DNA of 64,000 nucleotides from Mycobacterium sp. DL99 (GCF_004762045.1 NZ_SJOM01000007.1:2024783-2088782); one strand, 5' to 3'. Counted from the first letter of the stretch, positions 8,922 to 19,206 are shown. Notes: generated from the sequence alone by a model not told the origin. Translations and numbers: made by a program.

Positions 8922-10263
8922 GCCGGCCCGCGACTTCGGCGGCCGCGCGCTGCCCGGACCGGACCGCCCCGTCGAGGAATCCGGTCCACTCGTCGGCGGT
9001 TTCGGTGCCGGCCCAGTGGATGGAGTCCACCGGTTCACGCAGCCACCGGCCGTACTGGGTCCACGAGCCCGGCGGCACCGCCGCTGTCGGGCCGCCAGGC
9101 GCGAATTGTTCTGTGCTCCAACAGTGGTCGATGTAGTCGATCGGCTGCAGCGCCGCCTCGCCGAAAAGGGTGGCGAACCCGGACAGGGCCTGCTCGCGCC
9201 GTTGATCCGGAGGCAGCCGGTCGAACGTGCGAGCATCGGTGAACCCCAGCAGGATGCCGGGACCACCATCGCCCGGGCTGACGTCGAAGGTGATGAACAC
9301 CGGCCCCTCGTCAGACAGTGCCTCGCCCGAACAGCCGTTGGCGCGCCAGAACGGTCGGTCATAGGCGGCGTAGGCCTTGCTGAGGTTGCCCTGCGGCCAG
9401 TTGTCGGCCAGCTCGGTATAGGGCTTGGGGAGTGGCGGGTTGAACTCGATACCGGCCCGGTGCTGCGGCGGGATCGCCACGATCACCGCACGTGCGTGTA
9501 CTTCGCCGGCCGGGCAGCTCACCGCCACAGTGCCTTCGGGGCGACGCTCGATGCTGCCGACGGGAGCGTTGAGCACCACCCGATCTCCGAGTTCGTCGGC
9601 CATCTTGCACGCGATCTGCTGGGTACCGCCGGGAAACCGGTCCTGCTGGGCACCGTCGCGGACGTCGAGCATGCGGTCCAGCCCGCCGGCGGCCTTGACG
9701 TAGCGGGCGGCGTGCAGCATCGACACCTCGTCGGGTTCGGCACCCCAGGTGACCCGGGACATGATCGCCATGAGGTTGAGTGTCGAGGCGTTGGCACCCG
9801 CCGAGCGCAGCCACTGCTCCAGGGTGAGCTCGTCGAGTTTCTGGGCGTTCGGACTTGTCCACGGCTCGTTGATCCGGATCGCCCGGCAGATCCGTTCGAA
9901 GCGCCACTGGATCCGCGAGACATCGAACAGTTCCATCATCGACAGCCGCGGGATGGTGCTCCGGTACGACCGCACCCGTCCGTGCCACCGGATCAGGTTC
10001 TTGCCGCGGTCATAGGTGGGCACCGTGCGGCACCCGAGTTCGTCGGCCAGCGCCAGCACCGCATCCTGGGTGGGGCCGACGAACGTCCCGCCCAGGTCGA
10101 CCGGCACCTCGGCGATCGTGGCGGTCGACGAGCGTCCTCCGACGCGGTCGCGCCCCTCCAACACCACGACCTGGTGTCCGAGTCGGACCAGGGCGCGGGC
10201 GGCGGACAGGCCGGCGAATCCGGCGCCAACCACGACGACGTCGGTGCTCGTTGGGATGCTCAC
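8911..10263 (-). CDS. aofH: Flavin-containing monoamine oxidase, AofH-like
   Basis: 450 residues. The FAD-binding N-terminus [17 protein letters not shown] and the R-V-G-G-R-S segment after the second strand mark the amine oxidase family; [20 protein letters not shown] and the C-terminal [21 protein letters not shown] complete the fold. I recall strong similarity along the length to M. tuberculosis Rv3170 (AofH). It should oxidatively deaminate amines to aldehydes with H2O2 release. GTG start. Only 18 bases separate it from the divergent LLM gene, so the two promoters must overlap. Confidence 0.9.
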   Translation of the reverse strand: MSIPTSTDVVVVGAGFAGLSAARALVRLGHQVVVLEGRDRVGGRSSTATIAEVPVDLGGTFVGPTQDAVLALADELGCRTVPTYDRGKNLIRWHGRVRSYRSTIPRLSMMELFDVSRIQWRFERICRAIRINEPWTSPNAQKLDELTLEQWLRSAGANASTLNLMAIMSRVTWGAEPDEVSMLHAARYVKAAGGLDRMLDVRDGAQQDRFPGGTQQIACKMADELGDRVVLNAPVGSIERRPEGTVAVSCPAGEVHARAVIVAIPPQHRAGIEFNPPLPKPYTELADNWPQGNLSKAYAAYDRPFWRANGCSGEALSDEGPVFITFDVSPGDGGPGILLGFTDARTFDRLPPDQRREQALSGFATLFGEAALQPIDYIDHCWSTEQFAPGGPTAAVPPGSWTQYGRWLREPVDSIHWAGTETADEWTGFLDGAVRSGQRAAAEVAGRLTD

Positions 10264-10281
10264 CTGTCTAGGCTCTCACGC

Positions 10282-11262
10282 GTGAAGGTCATGACAGCGT
10301 TGTTCGGGCCGCAAGACGCGATCGATCGGGCCGCGGCCCTGCGCGAGGCCGGTGCCAGTGGGGTGTTCACCTTCGAGGGACCCCACGATGTGTTCGCTCC
10401 CTTGACGCTGGCCGCCACCGTCGGGGGTCTCGACCTGATGACCAATGTGGCAATTGCCTTTCCTCGCAACCCGATTCACCTGGCACATCAGGCGATCGAC
10501 CACCAGATCCTCTCCGGTGGCCGATTCACCCTCGGGCTCGGCACCCAGATCCGCGCCCAGATCGAGAAGCGGTTCGGCGCGGAGTTCGACCGCCCGGTGG
10601 CCCGGATGTCGGAGTTCGTCGCGGCGTTGCGGGCAATCTTCGCTGCGTGGGAGACCGGCGAGCGACTCGATTTTCGGGGCGAGTACTACCGGCACACGCT
10701 GATGACGCCGACGTTCACGCCCCGGGACAATCCGTACGGTCCGCCGCCGATCTATGTCGGCGCGCTGGGCCCGCGGCTGACCCGGGCCACCGCGCAGTTC
10801 GCCGACGGGCTGTTGGTCATGCCGTTCGGGTCGAAGCGGTTCCTGCAGGAGGCCACGCTGCCTGCGGTGCGTGACGGGCTGGCCGCCGCCGGCCGTGACG
10901 CGGGCGAGTTGGCCATCGTCCCGGAGATCATCGTGTCGGCCGGGGACGATCACGACGCGACACGACGACTGCTCGCCTTCTACGGCTCCACCCCGGCCTA
11001 CCGGCCGGTGCTGGAGGTACACGGCTGGGGTGATTTGCAGCCCGAGCTCAATGTGCTGTCCAAACAGGGCCGCTGGCAGGAGATGGGTTCGCTGATCGAC
11101 GACGAGGTGCTGCACACCATCGCGGCCTGCGGTACCCCCGCGGAGATCGCCGCCCATATCCGGGACCGGGTGGACGGGGTGTCCGACCGGATCTGCCTGT
11201 ACCAACCGGGTCCGATCGCGGTGGATGCGCTTGCCCAGATCGTTGACGCACTGCGCGACTGA
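10282..11262 (+). CDS. LLM-class F420-dependent oxidoreductase (TIGR03617-type)
   Basis: 326 residues of the luciferase-like TIM-barrel family. Recognisable segments: GASGVFTFEGPHDVFAPL near the start, AFPRNP, LGLGTQI and the bulge PPIYVGALGP. Such mycobacterial proteins use F420 rather than FMN to reduce or oxidise alcohols, ketones or cell-envelope intermediates. GTG at 10282 follows TAGGCT (10269-10274) by seven bases with no ribosome site, suggesting a leaderless mRNA; ATG at 10291 is an alternative start. The EthA-like monooxygenase follows 44 bases downstream on the same strand. Confidence 0.87.
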   Translation: MKVMTALFGPQDAIDRAAALREAGASGVFTFEGPHDVFAPLTLAATVGGLDLMTNVAIAFPRNPIHLAHQAIDHQILSGGRFTLGLGTQIRAQIEKRFGAEFDRPVARMSEFVAALRAIFAAWETGERLDFRGEYYRHTLMTPTFTPRDNPYGPPPIYVGALGPRLTRATAQFADGLLVMPFGSKRFLQEATLPAVRDGLAAAGRDAGELAIVPEIIVSAGDDHDATRRLLAFYGSTPAYRPVLEVHGWGDLQPELNVLSKQGRWQEMGSLIDDEVLHTIAACGTPAEIAAHIRDRVDGVSDRICLYQPGPIAVDALAQIVDALRD

Positions 11263-11306
11263 GCACATAGGGTGGTGGTACTGAGCGGGACCAAAGGAGG
11301 TTCGCC

Positions 11307-12800
11307 ATGGACGGCGCTCGTCGGGCTGCGGATCCGGACTACTCGGATGTGCTCATCATCGGGGCGGGGATCTCAGGGCTGGGCGCGGCCTACCGCGTGC
11401 ATGAGAAGAGCCCCGGGCTGACCTACACCGTCCTGGAACGTCGGGAGCGGATCGGTGGCACCTGGGACCTGTTCCGCTACCCGGGAATCCGCTCGGACAG
11501 CGACATCTTCACACTGAGCTTCCCCTACCAACCGTGGACCAGGCCGGAGAACGTGGCCGACGGCGACGACATCCGCGACTATCTCACCGAGACCGCTCGG
11601 GTGCACGGCATCGACCGCCATATCCGGTTCAACACCCGTGTGCTGTCCGCGGATTGGGATTCGGCCACCGACACCTGGACCGTGCAGGCCGAACAAGACG
11701 GCCGGTCGAAGACCTACCGGTGCCGCTACCTGTTCTGCGGCACCGGCTACTACAACTACGACGAGCCCTATGCCCCGGAATTCCCCGGTATCGAGAGCTT
11801 CACCGGCGACGTCGTGCACCCGCAGTTCTGGCCCGAGTCGCTGGACTACACAGGCAAGCGCGTCGTGGTGATCGGCAGCGGCGCCACGGCGATCAGCCTG
11901 GTGCCTGCACTGGCCCGAACCGCCGGGCATGTCACGATGCTGCAGCGTTCGCCGACCTACATGATGTCGATGGCGCGTATCGATCCGATGGTGCAGGCCA
12001 TCCGGAAGTTCTTGCCGCGCAGGGTATCTCACCAGGTAGTGCGGGCCCGCAATGCGACGATCCAGTTCCTGACGTACACCTTCTTCCGGAAGGCGCCCAA
12101 GGCGGGCCGCTGGCTGGTCCGCAACCGCGCGGTCGCGGCCCTGCCCGAGGGCTATCCCGTAGACGTGCATTTCAAACCCCGGTACAACCCGTGGGACCAG
12201 CGCATGTGCCTGGTGCTCGACCGCGACATCTTCAACGAGATCAGCAGCGGCCGGGTTGATGTGGTCACCGATCACATCAACCACATCGATGCCACGGGCA
12301 TCGTGCTGGAATCCGGTGCCCGGGTCGATGCCGACGTGATCATCACCGCGACCGGTCTGCAACTGCAGGCGCTCGGCGGGATCAGGCTGGCGGTCGACGG
12401 CCAGGAGGTCAAGCCGACCGAGCGGTTCGTCTACAAGGAGTACCTGCTGGAGGATGTCCCGAACCTGGCCTGGTGCATCGGCTACACCAACGCTTCGTGG
12501 ACGCTGCGGGCCGACATGACCGCGCGGGCATTCGCAAACCTGGTGTCCTACATGGGTGCTCATGGCTACACCCATGCGTATCCGCACAAGGGTGCGGCGC
12601 CGATGCCGGAGAAGCGGACGTGGGACCTGGAGGCCAGCTATATCCAGCGCTCCGAGCATGCGCTGCCGCGTTCAGGCACGCGGCGGCCATGGCACGTGCG
12701 GCACAACTATGTGTTGGATGCCATCGACCACCGCTTCGACCGCATCGACGAGTCGATGGTCTTCGGCAGGGCGCCGGTCGCCGCCGAGCCCGTCGCTTGA
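11307..12800 (+). CDS. Flavin-containing Baeyer-Villiger monooxygenase (EthA-like)
   Basis: 497 residues. Two Rossmann loops (IIGAGISGLGAA for FAD, VIGSGATAISL for NADPH) flank the Baeyer-Villiger fingerprint FTGDVVHPQFWPE; RIGGTWDLFRYPGIRSDSD is shared with EthA of M. tuberculosis. It inserts oxygen next to ketones or oxidises sulfur in thioamides. A strong AAAGGAGG lies 6 bases before the ATG and TAGGGT at 11268-11273 could be its own -10. EthA itself is linked to a TetR (EthR); here the downstream convergent neighbour is an AraC regulator, so this is probably a paralog. Confidence 0.9.
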   Translation: MDGARRAADPDYSDVLIIGAGISGLGAAYRVHEKSPGLTYTVLERRERIGGTWDLFRYPGIRSDSDIFTLSFPYQPWTRPENVADGDDIRDYLTETARVHGIDRHIRFNTRVLSADWDSATDTWTVQAEQDGRSKTYRCRYLFCGTGYYNYDEPYAPEFPGIESFTGDVVHPQFWPESLDYTGKRVVVIGSGATAISLVPALARTAGHVTMLQRSPTYMMSMARIDPMVQAIRKFLPRRVSHQVVRARNATIQFLTYTFFRKAPKAGRWLVRNRAVAALPEGYPVDVHFKPRYNPWDQRMCLVLDRDIFNEISSGRVDVVTDHINHIDATGIVLESGARVDADVIITATGLQLQALGGIRLAVDGQEVKPTERFVYKEYLLEDVPNLAWCIGYTNASWTLRADMTARAFANLVSYMGAHGYTHAYPHKGAAPMPEKRTWDLEASYIQRSEHALPRSGTRRPWHVRHNYVLDAIDHRFDRIDESMVFGRAPVAAEPVA

Positions 12801-12816
12801 GCACCCCGCACGCTCG

Positions 12817-13572
12817 TCACGGTGTGCGGATACGCAATCCTGTGGTCAGCAGCTGTGTGGCCGAAAGCCCGAACGTGCTCTTGAAGGAGTCCGCCAGGTG
12901 TGACGGGCTGGCGAACCCGGAATCGGCCGCCGCTGTCGTCAGATTCTGCCCGGCCGCCACGGCGGTACCTGCTGACACGAGCCTGCTCCACATCCGGTAG
13001 CGACGCAGGCTGGTCCCGGCCTCGCGGCGGAACAGATGCAGGAACCGGGATTCGGAGAGCCCTGCGGTGGCCGCGAGCTCACGCGCCGATACCGCATCCG
13101 CCGGGTTTTCACGAATCTGCTTGGCCACCAGTTCGATTCGATGATCGATCCGATGCGGTGTGTCCGGGGCGGCCAGGTCCAGCCAGCGGCGGGCGGCCCC
13201 ATCGTCGTCCGGCGTCATCGTCAGCGCGGGCTCGGCGGCGTGGCCGATGCCGATGTTGTCCCGGAATTCGGTGAACTGCTGTCGGCACGCCGCGCTGCGC
13301 TGCGAACTGGGATCGAGATAGCACGACACCATCGCTCCCGGCATCGACAGGTGGTGGGTCAGTCGCGGTGGAATCAACACACTGCCTGCGACGATCGCGT
13401 TTCCGGACACCGTGACAGTCAGCGGTCCGTCGACGCCGACGACCAGGCACCACACCGATCCGGAGTGCGGTTGCAGCCCCAGGCCGGGCCCGGAGTAGAG
13501 CGCTTGTCCCGGCCACAGCCACACCGTCGGGTAGCAGGTTTGTGGAAGCGGTGGCACGGGTTCAGTCTGCAT
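12817..13572 (-). CDS. AraC family transcriptional regulator
   Basis: 251 residues: an N-terminal cupin-like sensor part and a C-terminal AraC double helix-turn-helix (about residues 155-245) with SARELAATAGLSESRFLHLFRREAG and DSGFASPSHLADSFKSTFGLS. ATG at 13572 is chosen because earlier in-frame codons would run through the divergent membrane-protein gene. It faces that DUF4345 gene across about 30 bases and is convergent with the BVMO gene. Effector and targets cannot be read from sequence. Confidence 0.87.
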   Translation of the reverse strand: MQTEPVPPLPQTCYPTVWLWPGQALYSGPGLGLQPHSGSVWCLVVGVDGPLTVTVSGNAIVAGSVLIPPRLTHHLSMPGAMVSCYLDPSSQRSAACRQQFTEFRDNIGIGHAAEPALTMTPDDDGAARRWLDLAAPDTPHRIDHRIELVAKQIRENPADAVSARELAATAGLSESRFLHLFRREAGTSLRRYRMWSRLVSAGTAVAAGQNLTTAAADSGFASPSHLADSFKSTFGLSATQLLTTGLRIRTP

Positions 13573-13603
13573 GCTGAACGGGCAACGTGAACAGGAGGCT
13601 ACC

Positions 13604-13969
13604 GTGGCTGTTGCTGTCATCGCCGTCGTCGGCGTGTTCTTCGCCGGCATGGGTCTGTACGCGCTGGCGGCTCCCACCGCGATTCTGCGCCCGTTCGGGT
13701 TCCACATCGAGACCGCGGCAACCCGTGCCGAAGTGCGGGCCGTATACGGCGGATTCGGGTTGGCGATCGCGGGTGTGCTGGGCTATGCGGCCGCGACACC
13801 GGGGGAGGTGCGCACCGGAATCCTCATCGCGGTGGGTGCGGCGCTTGCCGGGATGGCGTTCGGCCGCATCGTGTCCGGGGTGCTGGGGGACCGAACGGCC
13901 TTCTACCCCAACTGGTTCTATTGCCTGGTCGAGGCGATCGGCGCGGGCGCGCTGTTCTGGGCCGCCTGA
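13604..13969 (+). CDS. Small membrane protein, DUF4345 family
   Basis: 121 residues with four hydrophobic segments, starting VAVAVIAVVGVFFAGMGLYAL, and the family pattern ILRPFGFH...TRAEVRAVYGGFGLAIAG. Function of the family is unknown; the proteins are integral to the inner membrane. GTG at 13604 has ACAGGAGG 5 bases upstream; an ATG at 13571 would overlap the start of the divergent AraC gene and lacks a ribosome site. The short divergent spacer suggests AraC control. Confidence 0.75.
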   Translation: MAVAVIAVVGVFFAGMGLYALAAPTAILRPFGFHIETAATRAEVRAVYGGFGLAIAGVLGYAAATPGEVRTGILIAVGAALAGMAFGRIVSGVLGDRTAFYPNWFYCLVEAIGAGALFWAA

Positions 13970-13977
13970 TTTCTCCG

Positions 13978-14036
13978 GCGAGCAGACGCAAACCTGCCAT
14001 TTTCAGTAGAAAACGGGCAGTTTTGCGTCTGCTCGC
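13978..14036. repeat. GAGCAGACGC-armed intergenic hairpin, copy 1
   Basis: Perfect 15-bp arms (GCGAGCAGACGCAAA at 13978-13992 and its complement at 14022-14036) enclose a second, imperfect stem (CTGCC-a-TTTTC against GAAAACgGGCAG). The element fills the space between the convergent DUF4345 and Rv3169-like genes, so it can act as a bidirectional terminator. The same outer arms recur at 51406-51463 around an unrelated inner stem, which marks it as a dispersed repeat family. Confidence 0.8.
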
Positions 14037-14049
14037 GCGAAGAAAGGGA

Positions 14050-15165
14050 CTAGGGAGCGACGGTGAGCCAGTCGGCGAAGCCGGACGGGTCGTGCCGGCC
14101 GAGTGCGCCGTGTTCGAACAGACCCCAGCCTTCCACCGGCTCACCATTGCCCTCGGTGCACAGGGCCCGTCCGACGTGGTCGATCACGCCGAACGCGGTC
14201 CGGCCGGCCACTGCCGGGTCGGTCATGTCGTAGGTGCGCCGTTCGGTGAACTTCTCGCCCTTCCACACGCCGTGGATCCAGTCGGTGTCGCCGCCGTAGC
14301 CGCCGCCAACGTGAATCGGCACGGGCAGTTTCGATTCCACGTCGAACCGGACGGGGGTGCCGTCGAGCGCGGTGGCCTCGATGGTGGCACCGGTCGGGAT
14401 GCGGGTGCCGGAGCGGTAGTGGATCTTGATGCGCGGCCAGCCGAGCTGCTCGACGCGGCCGTCTTTCCAGACCCGCGTGCAGTCGTTGAGCGAACGGAAC
14501 CCGTTGGGCTCCTCCTGGATGATGAGGACGATCGCGAAGTCGTCGAAGGCCATCGGCACATACAGCCACCACATGCCTTCGAACGGCGGGTCGGCCGGAC
14601 GTCCGGCGGGCTCGGCCTCACCGATGGGCCGGATACCCCAGGACCGGTCGCGCGAGCCGATCCAGGTGTCCGGGTCGACGTCGATGCGCTGGCCGTCGAT
14701 CTCCAGATAGCCACTCCAGGAACCCAGTTGGGCGAACCGCTGGGCGTCGAGGGTGACCCGGTTGCCCTGACGCATCAGGTGGGGCTGTTCCTGGACGACG
14801 TCGAACAGCCCGTTCCACGTGAGATCTGCTGCGATGCCCTCGGTTTCGTCGAGAACGATGCGCACCTTGTGCAGTGGTTCGGGGACCTCGACCCGGTAAG
14901 CGCCGACGTGCTGGTTGAGCCGGTCCTGATCGATCGCGTCGGACAGGTGCACAGCGGTCTGCTCGTCACCGCGGCGTACCAGGAAGTACGCGTCCTTCAC
15001 CCCGAGGTTGGGGTAGTAGCCGAGGCCGGTGATGACGAAGATGTCGCCGGTGCGGTCGTGGGCGTTGAAATACGAACGGTCGTAGAAGTTCCGGTCCGAA
15101 GAGCCGGGCCAGGCGATCGGCTGGGGGATTTGGTGGACCGGGAATTCGTCCATCGGGCCGAGCAT
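14050..15165 (-). CDS. Rv3169-like conserved protein (AttH/CrtC-like, DUF7065-type)
   Basis: 371 residues, soluble, no signal peptide. Runs of Trp/Gly-rich beta sequence (for example SRDRSWGIRP, the W-Y-x-P-M segment and GGYGGDTDWIHG) resemble the lipocalin-like AttH/hydroxyneurosporene synthase fold. By order and length it matches M. tuberculosis Rv3169, of unknown function. Its ATG directly follows the stop of the upstream phosphotransferase-like gene with no spacer, so the two are co-translated and probably act on the same, possibly lipid or terpenoid, substrate. No catalytic residues can be named. Confidence 0.75.
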   Translation of the reverse strand: MLGPMDEFPVHQIPQPIAWPGSSDRNFYDRSYFNAHDRTGDIFVITGLGYYPNLGVKDAYFLVRRGDEQTAVHLSDAIDQDRLNQHVGAYRVEVPEPLHKVRIVLDETEGIAADLTWNGLFDVVQEQPHLMRQGNRVTLDAQRFAQLGSWSGYLEIDGQRIDVDPDTWIGSRDRSWGIRPIGEAEPAGRPADPPFEGMWWLYVPMAFDDFAIVLIIQEEPNGFRSLNDCTRVWKDGRVEQLGWPRIKIHYRSGTRIPTGATIEATALDGTPVRFDVESKLPVPIHVGGGYGGDTDWIHGVWKGEKFTERRTYDMTDPAVAGRTAFGVIDHVGRALCTEGNGEPVEGWGLFEHGALGRHDPSGFADWLTVAP

Positions 15166-16311
<1,146 letters not shown>

Positions 16312-16336
16312 TCAACTGTTCCTTACGGCCACAATT

Positions 16337-16355
16337 ACGATACTGTTAGTAGCGT
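16337..16355. promoter_or_regulatory. Shared operator/promoters of Rv3168-like operon and TetR gene
   Basis: ACGATACT-gtt-AGTAGCGT is an inverted repeat matching at 7 of 8 positions. It overlaps -10-like boxes on both strands: TATCGT for the Rv3168-like gene (16342-16337) and TACGAT (16336-16341) for the TetR gene at 16357. One bound dimer could repress both. Confidence 0.65.
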
Positions 16356-16356
16356 T

Positions 16357-16965
16357 ATGAAAGCAGAGCCATCACCGGTTGGCAAGAGCGCCGGAGCGGG
16401 ACGTCCTCGCGACCCGCGCATCGACGCTGCCATATTGCAGGCGACCGCGGACCTGCTTGTCGAAATCGGATACGCGAACCTGACCATGGCGGCGGTCGCC
16501 GAGCGGGCCCAGACCACGAAAACCGCGCTGTACCGCCGGTGGTCGAGCAAAGCGGAGTTGGTGCACGAGGCCGTGTTCCCTGCTGCCGCGAGTGCGTTGT
16601 CGGCGCCGGCGGGTGACATCGCCGCAGATATCCGGGCGATGATCGGTGCGGCCCGTGACGTGTTCACCAGTCCGGTGATGCGTGCGGCGCTGCCCGGGCT
16701 GGTCGCCGATGTCGTAGCCGACACAGACCTGAACGCCCGGGTGATGCAGCGGTTCGCCGGGACCTTCGTCACCGTGCGCGCCCGGATCGTCGACGGCATC
16801 GTGCGCGGTGAGGTCCAGGCCGATGTGGACCCGGACCGTCTTGTGGAGCTCATCGGCGGGTCGACCATGCTGCGGATGCTGTTATGGCCCGACCGTGAAC
16901 TCGACGACGAGTGGGTGGCGCAGACGGCGGCGATCCTGGTGCACGGGGCCACTGTCGGCAGGTAA
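16357..16965 (+). CDS. TetR family regulator, Rv3167c-like
   Basis: 202 residues. TetR helix-turn-helix from GRPRDPRIDAAILQAT to TTKTALYRRWSSKAELVHEAVF, followed by a ligand domain of the TetR_C_16 kind (LPGLVADVVAD). Order and divergence from the Rv3168/Rv3169-like pair match M. tuberculosis Rv3167c, which represses that neighbourhood. The start ATG is two bases beyond the palindrome at 16337-16355, so autorepression is expected. A perfect 7-bp stem-loop follows the stop. Confidence 0.88.
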   Translation: MKAEPSPVGKSAGAGRPRDPRIDAAILQATADLLVEIGYANLTMAAVAERAQTTKTALYRRWSSKAELVHEAVFPAAASALSAPAGDIAADIRAMIGAARDVFTSPVMRAALPGLVADVVADTDLNARVMQRFAGTFVTVRARIVDGIVRGEVQADVDPDRLVELIGGSTMLRMLLWPDRELDDEWVAQTAAILVHGATVGR

Positions 16966-16968
16966 CGT

Positions 16969-16986
16969 CTGACGCTGTTGCGTCAG
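16969..16986 (+). terminator. Stem-loop after the Rv3167c-like gene
   Basis: CTGACGC-tgtt-GCGTCAG, a perfect 7-bp stem 3 bases past the TAA. No T-run follows, which is usual for mycobacterial terminators. Confidence 0.6.
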
Positions 16987-17008
16987 GCTGAGGGCGCAAA
17001 CATCGCCA

Positions 17009-17046
17009 CGGTTGGTTGACATCAACCGCTCTTCAGGTTCGACACT
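17009..17046 (+). promoter_or_regulatory. Promoter of the SnoaL/PIG-L gene pair with inverted repeat
   Basis: TTGACA (17016-17021) and GACACT (17041-17046) stand 19 bases apart upstream of the ATG at 17053. The -35 lies inside CGGTTG-N8-CAACCG (17009-17028), a 6-bp inverted repeat that may be an operator. Confidence 0.45.
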
Positions 17047-17052
17047 GGTGTG

Positions 17053-17451
17053 ATGAACGCGAAGGATCAACAGGACATCGGAGCCGTCATGAGTGCTGCC
17101 ACCGACCTGTGGGTGGCCCACGACATGGACGGCTGGGGTCGGTTGTTCACCGAGGATGCCGACTTCGTCGCGCACAGTGGCCTGTGGTGGACCTCGCGCG
17201 GCGCCAATGTCGATGGGCACCGCGATGTGCCGGAAGCCGTTGTCCGACAAAAGCGCAACTACACCCAGCGGGTCGAGGCCATCGCCGAGATCGTGCCGGG
17301 TGTGGCGCTTGTACACACCCGTTGGGACTGGCCCGACCACGTGCAGCCGGGAGCAGGCGCCGAAGACCGCAGCGGCATCATCAGCTACGTCCTGGTCGAA
17401 CACGACGGGCGCTGGTTGATCCGCTCCGCCCACAACACGCGGGTGAGCTAG
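17053..17451 (+). CDS. SnoaL-like / DUF4440 NTF2-fold protein
   Basis: 132 residues of the cystatin-like NTF2 fold: helix with DLWVAHDMDGWGRLFTEDADFV, then WW-TSRGANVDG and a C-terminal strand pair ending LIRSAHNTRVS. Members are isomerases, hydrolases or ligand carriers; the activity here is unknown. The second of two adjacent ATG codons is used as start. The PIG-L gene begins two bases after its stop, so they form an operon. Confidence 0.78.
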   Translation: MNAKDQQDIGAVMSAATDLWVAHDMDGWGRLFTEDADFVAHSGLWWTSRGANVDGHRDVPEAVVRQKRNYTQRVEAIAEIVPGVALVHTRWDWPDHVQPGAGAEDRSGIISYVLVEHDGRWLIRSAHNTRVS

Positions 17452-17453
17452 CC

Positions 17454-18128
17454 ATGGCGGTGCAACCTTTTCCCGCAGATTGGCGGAGGGCGCTGGTGTT
17501 GGTGCCGCATCCGGATGACCCCGAGTACGGGGTCGGCGCGGCGGTCGCGATGTGGACCGCTGCGGGGAAGACCGTGCATTACGCGCTGGCTTCACGGGGC
17601 GAGGTCGGTATCGCCGGCATGCCACCCGAACAGGCAGGCCCGCTGCGGGAAGGGGAGCAGCGCCGGTCGGCCGCCATCGTCGGGGTTGACGATGTGGCGT
17701 TCTGGGACTTTCCGGACAGCAACATCCGCGACACCCCCGAGCTGCGGGCGAAGATCGCCGAGGCCATCGTGGCGCTGCGTCCCGACGTGGTCATCACGCT
17801 GTACAGCGGGCCGAGCTGGGCCCCTGGCGCACCCAACCAACGTGATCACATCGAGTTCGCCCACGCGGTCGCCGCGGCTTACGACACCCTGGCCGATCCG
17901 CCCACTTGGCTCTTCGAGAACGGGCCGGATCCGACGCATTGCGAGGTGGTCGACGGCTACACCGAGGTGGCGGTGAATTCCCTTGCCGCCCACAAGGTCT
18001 ACCTGTCGGTGCTCGACCCGGAGACGCCCGTCGTCGACCAGGCCCGTCAACAGGTGGAGAACTCGACACCCGCGCGGCCGGGCTTCGGTGCGCGAACCGT
18101 TGGCTTCATCCTCAAGCGGCATCGCTGA
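17454..18128 (+). CDS. PIG-L family deacetylase
   Basis: 224 residues. The zinc-site signature HPDDPEYG lies near the start and the second His-containing motif NQRDH in the middle, as in LmbE/PIG-L N-acetylglucosamine deacetylases such as MshB. Predicted to deacetylate an N-acetyl sugar or an amide in the cytoplasm. It is too divergent in context to be MshB itself. Tightly coupled to the SnoaL-like gene upstream; the zinc ADH follows after 31 bases but has its own -10 box. Confidence 0.85.
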   Translation: MAVQPFPADWRRALVLVPHPDDPEYGVGAAVAMWTAAGKTVHYALASRGEVGIAGMPPEQAGPLREGEQRRSAAIVGVDDVAFWDFPDSNIRDTPELRAKIAEAIVALRPDVVITLYSGPSWAPGAPNQRDHIEFAHAVAAAYDTLADPPTWLFENGPDPTHCEVVDGYTEVAVNSLAAHKVYLSVLDPETPVVDQARQQVENSTPARPGFGARTVGFILKRHR

Positions 18129-18159
18129 ACCGGCCGGGCCTCGGCCTACCATCGCACTT

Positions 18160-19206
18160 GTGCGTGCAGTGGTGTATTCCGAGGTCGGCGTACTGCCGAC
18201 GGTGGTCGAGGTAGCCGATCCCGAGTGTCCTGACGACGGAGTAGTCGTCGAGGTGGCGGCCACCGGCGTGTGCCGGTCTGACTGGCACGCCTGGCGGGGG
18301 CATGATCCGGTTGCCTTGCCGATCATCCCCGGGCACGAATTCGCCGGAACCATCGCGGCGGTCGGTGTGAACGTGTCGGGTTGGCAGGTGGGCGACCGGG
18401 TGACGGCCCCCTTCGTGCTGGGGTGCGGACGGTGCGAGTTCTGTGCGGCCGGCGACGCTCAGGTGTGCCCCGACCAGGAGCAGCCTGGCTTCACCTTGCC
18501 GGGATCGTTCGCGCAGCAGGTGGCGGTGCCACGGGCTCAGGCCAATCTCGTCCGCCTGCCCGACGGGGTCTCGTTCGCCTCGGCCGCCTCGCTCGGGTGC
18601 CGGTTCGCGACGTCGTTCCGGGCCGTGGTCACTCATGGCGAGGTACGGCGCGGCCAGTGGGTCGCGGTGTACGGCTGCGGCGGGGTCGGCCTCTCGGCGG
18701 TGATGATCGCGAAAGCGTTCGGCGCCAACGTCATCGCGGTTGACCTGAACCAGGACGCACTGGCCGCGGCCGGTCACCTCGGTGCCGATGAACTGGTCAA
18801 CAGCAGCGAAAGTGCCGACATCGCAACAGAAGTGGTAGAACGCACCGGCGGTGGCGTGCACATCGGTGTTGACGCCCTTGGTCATCCGGCACTCGCGGCC
18901 GCCTCGGTGTCCTCGCTGCGCCGACGGGGTCGGCATATCCAGGTGGGGCTGCTGCTGGGGGACGCGGCACAGACCGCATTCCCGATGGACCGGGTGATCG
19001 CCCAGGAACTGGCGATCCTCGGATCGCACGGCATGCCCGCTGTCGACTATCCGGCGATGCTCGACCTCATCGCGTCCGGAGCGCTGCAGCCGGAGTTGTT
19101 GGTCGCGCGGCGGGTGGGCCTGGACGACGCGGGCGCGGCGATGGCCGCCATGGACGCACCCACGGGTCCGGGAATGACGATCATCGAGCCCGTGCCGGCC
19201 GGCTAG
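18160..19206 (+). CDS. Zinc-dependent alcohol dehydrogenase family protein
   Basis: 348 residues. Catalytic Cys in GVCRSDWHAW, GHEFAGTI, structural-zinc Cys in LGCGRCEFCAAGDAQVC, and the NAD loop YGCGGVGLSAVMIA. The pattern suits the threonine/sorbitol-like MDR branch used on secondary alcohols or aldehydes. GTG at 18160 follows TACCAT by seven bases with no ribosome site, so a leaderless mRNA is likely. Its stop overlaps that of the convergent enoyl-CoA hydratase by 4 bases. Confidence 0.87.
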   Translation: MRAVVYSEVGVLPTVVEVADPECPDDGVVVEVAATGVCRSDWHAWRGHDPVALPIIPGHEFAGTIAAVGVNVSGWQVGDRVTAPFVLGCGRCEFCAAGDAQVCPDQEQPGFTLPGSFAQQVAVPRAQANLVRLPDGVSFASAASLGCRFATSFRAVVTHGEVRRGQWVAVYGCGGVGLSAVMIAKAFGANVIAVDLNQDALAAAGHLGADELVNSSESADIATEVVERTGGGVHIGVDALGHPALAAASVSSLRRRGRHIQVGLLLGDAAQTAFPMDRVIAQELAILGSHGMPAVDYPAMLDLIASGALQPELLVARRVGLDDAGAAMAAMDAPTGPGMTIIEPVPAG

